Positions 1 through 6,118 of a stretch of 9,582 nucleotides of DNA are shown piece after piece. The stretch is from UBA1672 sp023140905. GTDB lineage: Bacteria; Pseudomonadota; Alphaproteobacteria; Micavibrionales; Micavibrionaceae. The stretch spans positions 1 through 9,582 of the forward strand of contig DAOVWH010000067.1 in assembly GCA_030636745.1 (NCBI GenBank). Reading direction: 5' to 3'. Under the pieces are notes generated by a model. That model was given only the letters and a program-made list of their open reading frames with translations, made no database searches and was not told the DNA's origin. Position 1 is the stretch's first letter. Each line of letters opens with the position of its first letter. Both the position numbers and the translations under genes were made by a program.

Positions 1-2
1 AG

Positions 3-335
3 GATAAAGCTGCGTTAACGCGAGCTGATGGTGTCGGACCCAAAATAGCAACACGCATTTTAACCGAGCTTAAAGACAAGGCTGGAAAAATTGATTTCAG
101 TAGTACAGGTGCGGCTATATCTGGTTCTGTGCCATTATCTAATACCACGCAAAATGCTGGTGATACTGGTAGTAGCATTGAGAAAGACGCCGTTTCTGCG
201 CTTACCAATCTTGGATATAGCAGTAGTGATGCGATGCGTGTTGTCACATTAGCCAATCGTAAAGCTGAAGAAGATGGGCAAGCAGTAGATTTGCAGACCC
301 TTATCCGGTTAGGGTTAAAGGAGCTTAGCTCATGA
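3..335 (+). CDS. ruvA: RuvA, Holliday junction-binding subunit (3' part; 5' end outside window)
   Basis: RuvA binds four-way DNA junctions as a tetramer and loads the RuvB motor for branch migration in recombinational repair. The open frame enters from the left edge (phase begins at base 3), so only about the last 110 residues are visible. They begin with the second helix-hairpin-helix, seen as LTRADGVGPKIATRILTELK, which contacts the DNA backbone. A poorly conserved Ser/Thr/Gly-rich linker follows, then the small C-terminal domain III (EKDAVSALTNLGYSSSDAMRVV to the end), which contacts RuvB. A GTG at 129 lies inside the gene and is not a start. The TGA stop overlaps the ruvB ATG as ATGA, implying translational coupling. 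The ruvB ribosome-binding site (AAAGGAG, 317-323) lies inside the ruvA end. ruvC is probably just upstream, outside the window (inference). Confidence 0.95.
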   Translation, partial: DKAALTRADGVGPKIATRILTELKDKAGKIDFSSTGAAISGSVPLSNTTQNAGDTGSSIEKDAVSALTNLGYSSSDAMRVVTLANRKAEEDGQAVDLQTLIRLGLKELSS

Positions 336-1381
336 GTACCAAGACGACAAATAATCCAGAGTTGGATAAATTTTCCAAAGATAAAGAAAAACCCATAGAA
401 GGAGCCTTACGTCCTGAAACACTAGGTGAATTTATCGGTCAAAAGCCTTTGCGAGAAAATTTAAGCATCTTCATAAAAGCGGCAAAAGCCCGTGGAACAG
501 CGATGGATCATGTCTTATTCCATGGACCTCCGGGATTGGGAAAGACAACATTGGCGCAAATTGTTGCTAAAGAGCTAGGTGTTGGTTTTCGTTCTACATC
601 TGGTCCGGTGATTGTTAAATCAGGAGATTTGGCTGCTATTCTGACGAACCTTCAACCGAATGATGTTTTGTTTATCGATGAGATTCATCGCCTTAATCCA
701 TCAGTAGAAGAGATTCTTTATCCAGCGATGGAAGATCACAAACTTGATTTGATTATCGGAGAAGGGCCGGCAGCGCGCTCTGTTCAAATTAATTTGCAGC
801 CATTTACTCTTGTAGGAGCAACAACACGAAGCGGGCTTTTGACAAATCCTTTGCGTGACCGTTTTGGTATCCCTATGCGGTTGGAATTTTACAATGCGCA
901 AGAACTGGCTTTAATTGTTGAACGTTCCGCACGCTTGCTTGAAATGCCTGTTACAGAAAACGGGGCGTTGGAAATTGCTCGCCGTTCTCGTGGAACTCCG
1001 CGTATTGCCGGACGTTTAACGCGGCGTGTACGTGATTTCTTTGATGCATCAGAGAAGAATACAGCAGATGCGTCTTTGATTGATAAAGCACTTTCGCACC
1101 TTGATGTAGACGGAGCTGGGCTTGATACAATGGATAGACGCTATATGCGCTATATTGCAGAAAATTACGGTGGTGGGCCTGTCGGTGTAGAAACTTTGGC
1201 TGCGGCATTATCAGAGCAACGCGATATGATTGAAGACGTAATTGAGCCTTATCTAATGCAACAAGGACTGGTTCAGCGTACACCGAGGGGGCGAATGATA
1301 TCGGCAAAAGGGTTTCGATATCTTGGAATAGCTATTCCTAAAACAGCAGAAAATCAACTTGATCTATTGGATGATGAATAA
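332..1381 (+). CDS. ruvB: RuvB, Holliday junction branch-migration ATPase
   Basis: RuvB is the AAA+ hexameric helicase that pumps DNA through RuvA-bound Holliday junctions, resolved later by RuvC. The 349-residue length is normal for the family. Visible motifs are Walker A GPPGLGKT (65-72), Walker B with DEIH (116-119), sensor 1 in GATTRSG (162-168), an arginine-finger region NPLRDRFG (172-179), sensor 2 GTPRIAGRL (221-229), and a C-terminal winged-helix domain from about 262 with the family block YGGGPVGVETLAAALSE. The N-terminal LRPETLGEFIGQ is also typical. The start is fixed by the ATGA overlap with ruvA and by AAAGGAG 8 nt upstream. The stop lies 2 bp before ybgC. All key residues are intact, so this should be functional. 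Confidence 0.98.
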   Translation: MSTKTTNNPELDKFSKDKEKPIEGALRPETLGEFIGQKPLRENLSIFIKAAKARGTAMDHVLFHGPPGLGKTTLAQIVAKELGVGFRSTSGPVIVKSGDLAAILTNLQPNDVLFIDEIHRLNPSVEEILYPAMEDHKLDLIIGEGPAARSVQINLQPFTLVGATTRSGLLTNPLRDRFGIPMRLEFYNAQELALIVERSARLLEMPVTENGALEIARRSRGTPRIAGRLTRRVRDFFDASEKNTADASLIDKALSHLDVDGAGLDTMDRRYMRYIAENYGGGPVGVETLAAALSEQRDMIEDVIEPYLMQQGLVQRTPRGRMISAKGFRYLGIAIPKTAENQLDLLDDE

Positions 1382-1383
1382 AT

Positions 1384-1800
1384 ATGACAAAACATAAAGT
1401 TAATTATCGCGTTTATTATGAAGATACGGATGCTGGTGGTATTGTCTACCATGCGAGCTATTTACATTTTGCTGAACGTGGTCGCACAGAGTTATTACGT
1501 TCATTGGGCTACGAAAATCAGAAGCTACATGATGAACTTGGTGTGGTATTTGTTGCACATAACATGGACATTCATTTCCAGAAAACAGCAAAGCTGGATG
1601 ATTTATTATGTGTAGAGACACGTGTCACAGAAACAAAAAATTCCAGCTTTACTATGCAACAGCTCATTACGCGCAATAATGAGGAAATTGTCACGATAAA
1701 TATCTTGCTGGTTTGTGTAGAGGATCAAAATTACAAGCCTGTACGCATACCATCAGAGATTAAAAAAGCCTTCCTGAAATATCGGAAAGATGTAGTGTAA
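1384..1800 (+). CDS. ybgC: YbgC-family acyl-CoA thioesterase (Tol-Pal operon-associated)
   Basis: This is a hotdog-fold thioesterase of the YbgC/4-hydroxybenzoyl-CoA thioesterase family. Family members hydrolyse acyl-CoA thioesters and are encoded with tol-pal in many proteobacteria; a link to phospholipid synthesis at the envelope has been proposed. The 138-residue length is normal. The N-terminal active-site block YYEDTDAGGIVYHASYLHF is clear, with D16 at the catalytic Asp position, followed by the helix ERGRTELLRSLGY. The middle has the usual strands (VVFVAHNMDIHFQKTAKLDDLLCVET). The ATG follows the ruvB stop after 2 bp, so it is almost certainly cotranscribed. A 52-bp gap then leads to tolQ. 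The substrate cannot be told from sequence. Confidence 0.95.
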   Translation: MTKHKVNYRVYYEDTDAGGIVYHASYLHFAERGRTELLRSLGYENQKLHDELGVVFVAHNMDIHFQKTAKLDDLLCVETRVTETKNSSFTMQQLITRNNEEIVTINILLVCVEDQNYKPVRIPSEIKKAFLKYRKDVV

Positions 1801-1852
1801 TACATATACAAAAGAATTACTCATTCTTACAGATTGCAAAAAGGGAAAAATA

Positions 1853-2605
1853 ATGACTGTGGACATAGTAGCAGAAAATCTAGGCGCAATAGCTGCACAT
1901 GATATCAGTGCTATTGCCCTTTTCATGAATGCAGATTTTGTTGTTAAGATCATAATGATTTTGCTATTAAGTTGCTCGTTCTGGAGTTGGAGCATCATTA
2001 TTCACAAGCGTGGTTTACTCGCCAAACTTAATCGTCGGGCAAACCGGTTTGAGGATTCCTTTTGGTCTGGAAAATCGCTGGATAAGATTTATATCCGCGT
2101 TAAGAGAAGCAAAGAAGACCCGATGCTGCGCACATTCATAGCCGGTATGGATGAATGGAAAGCCGGTGTTGCTGGTGGAGTCCCATCAAGCACAACCATG
2201 CAAGCAAGCTTAAAGCAACGCGTTGAACGCTCTATGAGTGTGGCTATTAATCGTGAGATGAACAATCTCGAAAGAGGAATGACATTTCTTGCCAGTGTTG
2301 CATCCAGTGCACCTTTTATTGGATTATTAGGAACAGTATGGGGAATTATGAACAGCTTTTCTGCTATTGCCAGCACGAATAATACATCATTGGCTGTGGT
2401 AGCACCGGGGATTGCCGAAGCACTCTTTGCTACAGCGATTGGCCTTGTCGCAGCTATTCCAGCTTCTATTGCATTTAATGTCTTATCTAGCGGTCTGAAC
2501 CGATATGCAGATAGACTGGATGCCTTTACGGAAGAATTTTCAGCTATCCTGTCACGGCATCTTGACTCCCGTGACTTGAATACTAATAACAGCAAAAAGA
2601 AATAG
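1853..2605 (+). CDS. tolQ: TolQ, inner-membrane proton-channel subunit of the Tol-Pal system
   Basis: TolQ is the MotA/ExbB-type stator protein that, with TolR, couples proton flow to TolA motion across the periplasm. The 250-residue protein shows three membrane segments in the expected layout: TM1 at about 29-50, a long cytoplasmic loop (about 51-140), TM2 at about 143-165 and TM3 at about 180-210. The TM2 region carries the family signature FIGLLGTVWGIMNSF (155-169), and TM3 has the small-residue-rich VAPGIAEALFATAIGLVAAIPA run that lines the channel. The C-terminus is cytoplasmic and Lys-rich. AAGGGA at 1841-1846, 6 nt before the ATG, supports the start. It is followed 45 bp later by tolR. 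Confidence 0.97.
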   Translation: MTVDIVAENLGAIAAHDISAIALFMNADFVVKIIMILLLSCSFWSWSIIIHKRGLLAKLNRRANRFEDSFWSGKSLDKIYIRVKRSKEDPMLRTFIAGMDEWKAGVAGGVPSSTTMQASLKQRVERSMSVAINREMNNLERGMTFLASVASSAPFIGLLGTVWGIMNSFSAIASTNNTSLAVVAPGIAEALFATAIGLVAAIPASIAFNVLSSGLNRYADRLDAFTEEFSAILSRHLDSRDLNTNNSKKK

Positions 2606-2650
2606 CCTATATAAAAAGCTGCAAAAACAGGCAAGAAGGAGTTTAGAAAA

Positions 2651-3103
2651 ATGGCAAGCTTTTCAGGAGGCATGAAAGACCGCAGTAGATCGGGCAAAAC
2701 AGGCGGCAGGTTTCGTCCTATGGCTGATATGAATGTTATTCCTATGAATGACGTTATGCTTGTTTTGCTAGTCGTGTTCATGGTTTCTGCCCCGCTTATG
2801 ACAGCAGGTGTCCCTGTAGATTTGCCTGATAGTAAAGCCAAGAGCATTACTATGGAGGACAATAAACCCATTGAGCTTACTATGGATAAGGACGGAAATA
2901 TTTATTTAGCTGAAACACAAGTTAAGCGCGGAGCTTTGGTTACAATTTTAAAAGCAACAATGGAAAGCAATAATGCAGAAGATCAGCCACGTATTTATGT
3001 GCGAGCAGATCAGGCTTTGGATTATGGTAGGGTGATGGCTCTTTTAGGGGAGTTAAATGCTGCTGGTTTCAACAAAGTTGCCCTTATTACAAAACAGAAA
3101 TAG
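2651..3103 (+). CDS. tolR: TolR, Tol-Pal inner-membrane subunit (ExbD family)
   Basis: TolR is a single-pass ExbD-like protein that sits in the TolQ pore and provides the protonatable aspartate. The 150-residue product has a basic, Gly-rich cytoplasmic N-terminus, then the family block DMNVIPMNDVMLVLLVVFMV. D34 occupies the essential Asp position and the membrane span is about 34-50. The periplasmic domain (from about 55) starts with the usual VPVDLPDSKAK and ends with YVRADQALDYGRVMALLGELNAAGFNKVALIT, matching the conserved dimerisation domain. An excellent ribosome-binding site, AAGGAG at 2636-2641, is 9 nt from the ATG. The stop is 16 bp before the preferred tolA start. Confidence 0.97.
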   Translation: MASFSGGMKDRSRSGKTGGRFRPMADMNVIPMNDVMLVLLVVFMVSAPLMTAGVPVDLPDSKAKSITMEDNKPIELTMDKDGNIYLAETQVKRGALVTILKATMESNNAEDQPRIYVRADQALDYGRVMALLGELNAAGFNKVALITKQK

Positions 3104-3119
3104 ATACTTATATTTTTAT

Positions 3120-4022
3120 ATGACAGCAATTTCTTATCATCAATTTTATAAAACCATGGTGCCCTTACCGGAAATAGGGTGGCCAACGATGTTGTCTGCT
3201 GTTTTGCATGTTGGTGTTTTTCTGGTTGCTATTCTTGGTTTGCCACAAATGGCTAGTAGAAATAATCCTTATCTTCATCCAGATGAAATCATTATGGATG
3301 TTGAGTTACTTAATCAATCTGATGCTATCAATTCTGAAAACAAGACAGAAGAAGATGTTCCTCCACCGCCGAAGAAACCGGTCTATAATAATTCTGATCG
3401 CACCCCCGTCTTGGCTCCATCGAAAAAACCTGACGTTAAAGACAAGACACCCGATATTGCTAAAGAAGAGAAGCTGGCTGTTCCAGATCCTACTTCAATA
3501 AAAGTGCCGCCCAAACCACGCAACAAACCCAAGCCTGAAAAACCAAAGAAAAAACCTTTACCTGAAAAACCGGCTGAACCTGAACGTAACATCACAAATC
3601 TGTTAAAAGATTTAACACCTGAAGATTTGGAAAACTCGGAAGAAAAAATTAATCCCGATGATAATGCCGATAGTAGCGGAAAAATCTCCCAACACGGAAA
3701 TGCTTCACGCCAGATGACGACAAGCGATCTTATTGCTTTGAACCAAGGTGTTCAGCCATGCTGGAACGTGAATGCCGGAGGGCATTATGCAGAAAATCTG
3801 GTTGTCAAATTACGCGTAATGGTTAACCAAAACCGAACCGTGCGCGAAGTAATTGTTTTGGATAAAATGCGTTATGCCACAGATTCGCATTTTAAATCTG
3901 CAGCCGATGCTGCACGTTGGGCTTTACTCAATCCTAAATGTTCGACGCTTAACTTGCCACCGGAAAAATATGAAACATGGAAAAGTTTTATCTATGTATT
4001 TGATCCAAGCCAGATGTTATAG
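3120..4022 (+). CDS. tolA: TolA, periplasm-spanning energy-transducing protein of Tol-Pal
   Basis: TolA links the TolQR motor to TolB/Pal at the outer membrane. Using the ATG at 3120 gives 300 residues: a short cytoplasmic N-terminus, one membrane span (about 23-43), a Pro/Lys-rich extended periplasmic region (about 80-155) and a C-terminal TolA/TonB-like domain (about 205-300). The span carries S26-x3-H30, the SxxxH motif that couples TolA/TonB proteins to their motors. The C-terminal domain has C214 and C274, a possible disulphide. The frame is also open from an ATG at 3057, but that lies inside tolR and would add a membrane-unfriendly leader; an ATG at 3156 is a further option. No candidate has a strong ribosome-binding site, so coupling to tolR is likely. 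The TAG stop lies at the edge of the MITE-like repeat at 4018-4182. Confidence 0.9.
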   Translation: MTAISYHQFYKTMVPLPEIGWPTMLSAVLHVGVFLVAILGLPQMASRNNPYLHPDEIIMDVELLNQSDAINSENKTEEDVPPPPKKPVYNNSDRTPVLAPSKKPDVKDKTPDIAKEEKLAVPDPTSIKVPPKPRNKPKPEKPKKKPLPEKPAEPERNITNLLKDLTPEDLENSEEKINPDDNADSSGKISQHGNASRQMTTSDLIALNQGVQPCWNVNAGGHYAENLVVKLRVMVNQNRTVREVIVLDKMRYATDSHFKSAADAARWALLNPKCSTLNLPPEKYETWKSFIYVFDPSQML

Positions 4023-4045
4023 TAATTTGACTTAAGAATATTACA
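4018..4045 (+). repeat. Left terminal inverted repeat of the tolA-tolB element
   Basis: This is the 28-bp arm starting TATAGTAATT and containing GACTTAA. It matches the reverse complement of 4155-4182 except at 4028, 4036 and 4041. In RNA two of the three differences become U-G or G-U pairs, leaving only the U-U at 4041/4159 unpaired. The tolA stop codon (TAG, 4020-4022) lies inside this arm. Confidence 0.85.
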
Positions 4046-4097
4046 GAATTACGCAAATGAATTTTTTTGAGAATCAAGTGTAATTTCTGAAGCATAG

Positions 4098-4109
4098 CCG
4101 TAGCTACGG
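4098..4109. repeat. Central 12-bp perfect palindrome CCGTAGCTACGG
   Basis: This perfect GC-rich palindrome sits in the middle of the AT-rich repeat element, close to its geometric centre (4100). It is the apex of the predicted hairpin. GCATA (4092-4096) and TATGC (4119-4123) flank it asymmetrically and could extend the stem. A palindromic protein-binding site is possible, but nothing else supports it. Confidence 0.8.
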
Positions 4110-4154
4110 TGATGAAATTATGCGTAGATAATCAAGAAAATTACTCAAGTAAAA

Positions 4155-4182
4155 TGTATTATTTTTAAGTCGAATTACTATA
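4155..4182 (-). repeat. Right terminal inverted repeat of the tolA-tolB element
   Basis: This is the 28-bp arm complementary to 4018-4045, with AAGTCGAATTACTATA at its outer end. The flank continues TAGTC. Removing the element together with one TA would rejoin ATGT-TA-TAG, which recreates the same tolA stop codon. That is what a precise TA-target insertion predicts. Confidence 0.85.
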
Positions 4183-4189
4183 TAGTCTT

Positions 4190-4218
4190 TTGAATCTAAT
4201 CACGCGTATTTTTGTTAA
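4190..4218 (+). promoter_or_regulatory. Weak candidate sigma70-type promoter for tolB
   Basis: TTGAAT (4190-4195) and TGTTAA (4213-4218) are separated by 17 bp and lie just after the repeat element and 30 bp before the tolB ATG. The -10 match is poor and the region is AT-rich, so chance is a real alternative. The reason to consider it is that the hairpin-forming repeat could cut tolB off from the upstream transcript, so tolB may need its own promoter. Confidence 0.2.
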
Positions 4219-4248
4219 TAGTTTTATTGATTACAGGATAATATTACG

Positions 4249-5589
4249 ATGAAAAATCGCAGCGTATTACGCTTTATTTATAGTTTAATGTTGAGTGCTG
4301 TTTTCCTTTTCGCTCACACTTCAGGCACATTAGCCCAGGAATTTGAAGCGCGTATTACCAAAGGAACATTCAAACCTCGACCTATAGCAATCTCCGGGTT
4401 TTATACATCAAACCCACAGCACGAAACCTTAGCTCATGAAATTCCAAATATTGTCAAAAACAATCTTCAGGGTTCAGGTTTATTCCAGCCTATAAACGAA
4501 AAAGCTTTTGTTCAGGTCCCAGAATCTATTTTTCAAGAAGGCGTGCATTTCCCTGAATGGCGTATGACAGGAACTGAAACGCTGGTTACTGGCTCCGTTA
4601 TGATTGACGAAACAGGCAACACACGTGTTGAATTTCGTTTGTGGGATGTTTTATCTCAACAGCAACTTATCGGAATGGCATATACGACAACTCCTGAGAA
4701 TTGGCGACGGATTGCGCATATTATGTCCGATGAGATATATAAGCGCCTTACTGGCGAAAATGGTTATTATGACACGCGTATTGTTTATATTTCCGAAACC
4801 GGCCCTATGCAAAAACGTGTAAAAAGATTGGCAATTATGGATCAAGACGGCGCTAATCACAAATTTTTAACCGATGGCAGCTATCTTGTTTTGACACCAC
4901 GGTTCTCACCGGAAACACAACGTATCACGTACTTATCCTATCAAGGTGGAATTCCTAGGGTTTATCTTTACGATTTAAATACCGGACGTCATGAAAGCAT
5001 GGGTAATTTTAAGGGCATGACCTTTGCTCCGCGCTTTTCTCCTGATGGTAATGATCTGGTCTTTAGTCTGGCAAGAAACGGAAATACGGATATTTACGTG
5101 ATGGATCTTAAAAACAAGCGTGCTAAACGTATGACAAGTGGTCCGGCTATTGAAACTTCCCCGTGTTATTCTCCTGATGGTAATCAGATTGTATTTGAAT
5201 CAGATCGAAGTGGTGGACAACAGCTATATATTATGAATGTTGATGGTTCTAAAATGAGCCGCTTAACGTATGGAAAAGGACGTTATGGAAATCCCGTTTG
5301 GTCTCCGCGTGGTGATTTGATTGCTTTTACCCGTATGTATCAGGGGAAATTTTATATAGGTGTTATCCGACCAAACGGATCAGACGAGCGCCTTATTACG
5401 AGTGCGTATCATGTGGAAGGTCCAACTTGGGCACCAAATGGGCGTGTACTTTCTTATTTCAAAGAAACACCGTCCGGAAATGAGCGTATAGCAAGAGTTC
5501 ATACAATAGATATAACCGGATATAATGAAACGGTTATCAAAACACCATATGATGGGTCAGATCCAGCATGGTCACCACTTAACCCATAA
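4249..5589 (+). CDS. tolB: TolB, periplasmic beta-propeller of the Tol-Pal system
   Basis: TolB binds Pal and TolA in the periplasm and regulates Pal attachment to peptidoglycan. The 446-residue precursor has a signal peptide (basic N-terminus, hydrophobic core about 8-24, likely cleavage after TLA near residue 29). An N-terminal alpha/beta domain (about 30-165) follows, with IAISGF and LVTGSVMID blocks. From about 215 comes a propeller of PD40-type repeats with recurring FSP/YSPDG/WSP motifs: RFSPETQRITYLS, RFSPDGNDLVFSLARNG, YSPDGNQIVFESDRSG, WSPRGDLIAFTRM and WAPNGRVLSYF, closing with a final WSP. CAGGA at 4234-4238 is 10 nt before the ATG. Unusually, pal does not follow; the convergent rppH does. 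The protein looks complete and functional. Confidence 0.97.
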   Translation: MKNRSVLRFIYSLMLSAVFLFAHTSGTLAQEFEARITKGTFKPRPIAISGFYTSNPQHETLAHEIPNIVKNNLQGSGLFQPINEKAFVQVPESIFQEGVHFPEWRMTGTETLVTGSVMIDETGNTRVEFRLWDVLSQQQLIGMAYTTTPENWRRIAHIMSDEIYKRLTGENGYYDTRIVYISETGPMQKRVKRLAIMDQDGANHKFLTDGSYLVLTPRFSPETQRITYLSYQGGIPRVYLYDLNTGRHESMGNFKGMTFAPRFSPDGNDLVFSLARNGNTDIYVMDLKNKRAKRMTSGPAIETSPCYSPDGNQIVFESDRSGGQQLYIMNVDGSKMSRLTYGKGRYGNPVWSPRGDLIAFTRMYQGKFYIGVIRPNGSDERLITSAYHVEGPTWAPNGRVLSYFKETPSGNERIARVHTIDITGYNETVIKTPYDGSDPAWSPLNP

Positions 5590-5623
5590 TAATTTTCCAT
5601 CGGAGTAAACATCTATAGCCTCA

Positions 5624-6103
5624 TTATTTAGCTAAGTCATCAAACATATCAGCAACTTGTTTGTACGTATCTCGCTTGAATGGAACAATTAAATCAATTG
5701 TTTGTTTTAAGGAAATCCAGCGCCATACTTCAAATTCAGGATGTTTAAAACTATCAAGTTTTATGTCCCCATCTTTACCGGTAAAACGCAAAGCTACCCA
5801 TGTTTGCTCTTGTCCTTTATATCGGCCATCCCATATTTTAAGTGCGATTTCTTTTGGGAGATCATAGCAAATTTTCTGAGATGCAACGCGGATAATTTCA
5901 GCCTTATCTGTTCCTATTTCTTCTTTCATCTCACGTAGAGCAGCTTGCTTTATATCCTCATCTGGATCAATGCCCCCTTGAGGCATCTGCCAAGCTCCCG
6001 GTGTATCAATTCTTTGTCCAACAAAAACTTTCCCGTACTCATTAAACAGAGCAATCCCTACACAAGGTCTGTATATTTGTTTTATTGTATTTTTAGTGGT
6101 CAT
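5624..6103 (-). CDS. rppH: RppH, RNA 5'-pyrophosphohydrolase (Nudix family)
   Basis: RppH removes pyrophosphate from 5'-triphosphate mRNA ends, triggering RNase E-dependent decay; alphaproteobacterial members were also described as dinucleoside polyphosphate hydrolases. The 159-residue length is typical. The N-terminal YRPCVGIALFNEYGKVFVGQR and WQMPQGGI lead into a perfect Nudix box (residues 43-65, G-x5-E-x7-REUxEExGU) with metal-binding glutamates in REMKEE. Later family features include a YDLP block, YKGQEQTWVALRF and the EFEVWRWISL strand near the C-terminus. It is the last gene of the minus-strand run, starting 15 bp after the deacetylase gene. No good ribosome-binding site is visible, so it may be translationally coupled. 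It converges on tolB with 34 bp between the stops. Confidence 0.95.
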   Translation of the reverse strand: MTTKNTIKQIYRPCVGIALFNEYGKVFVGQRIDTPGAWQMPQGGIDPDEDIKQAALREMKEEIGTDKAEIIRVASQKICYDLPKEIALKIWDGRYKGQEQTWVALRFTGKDGDIKLDSFKHPEFEVWRWISLKQTIDLIVPFKRDTYKQVADMFDDLAK

Positions 6104-6118
6104 ATGTGTTGCGTCTTC

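Larger units (their letters stand above)
4018..4182. mobile_element. MITE-like imperfect palindrome between tolA and tolB
   Basis: This 165-bp non-coding element fills most of the 226-bp tolA-tolB gap. Its ends, 4018-4045 and 4155-4182, are inverted repeats matching at 25 of 28 positions. The interior is also roughly self-complementary: left TTTTTTTGAGAATC pairs with the complement of the right-arm stretch around 4124-4140, and TAATTTC recurs in both arms. The centre is a perfect palindrome, CCGTAGCTACGG (4098-4109). A TA dinucleotide sits at each outer edge (4018-4019, 4181-4182), as expected for TA-targeting IS630/Tc1-type elements. There is no transposase, so any movement would need one in trans. 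As RNA it would form a long hairpin at the tolA 3' end and could stabilise or terminate the upstream transcript (inference). It could instead be a non-mobile palindromic repeat; copy number in the genome would decide. Confidence 0.68.

Noticed and set aside
129..335. Small stand-alone gene starting at GTG 129
   Set aside because: The same frame is open to the window edge and encodes the RuvA helix-hairpin-helix upstream, so this is the ruvA C-terminus.
2089..2871. Long antisense open frame (260 codons) opposite tolQ and tolR
   Set aside because: It lies fully antisense to tolQ and the start of tolR, shows no recognisable domain or ribosome-binding site, and reads as a shadow of those genes.
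3057..3119. Upstream ATG giving a 21-residue longer TolA
   Set aside because: It overlaps the tolR coding end. The extra residues resemble no TolA N-terminus, and the ATG at 3120 gives normal topology with the span at 23-43.
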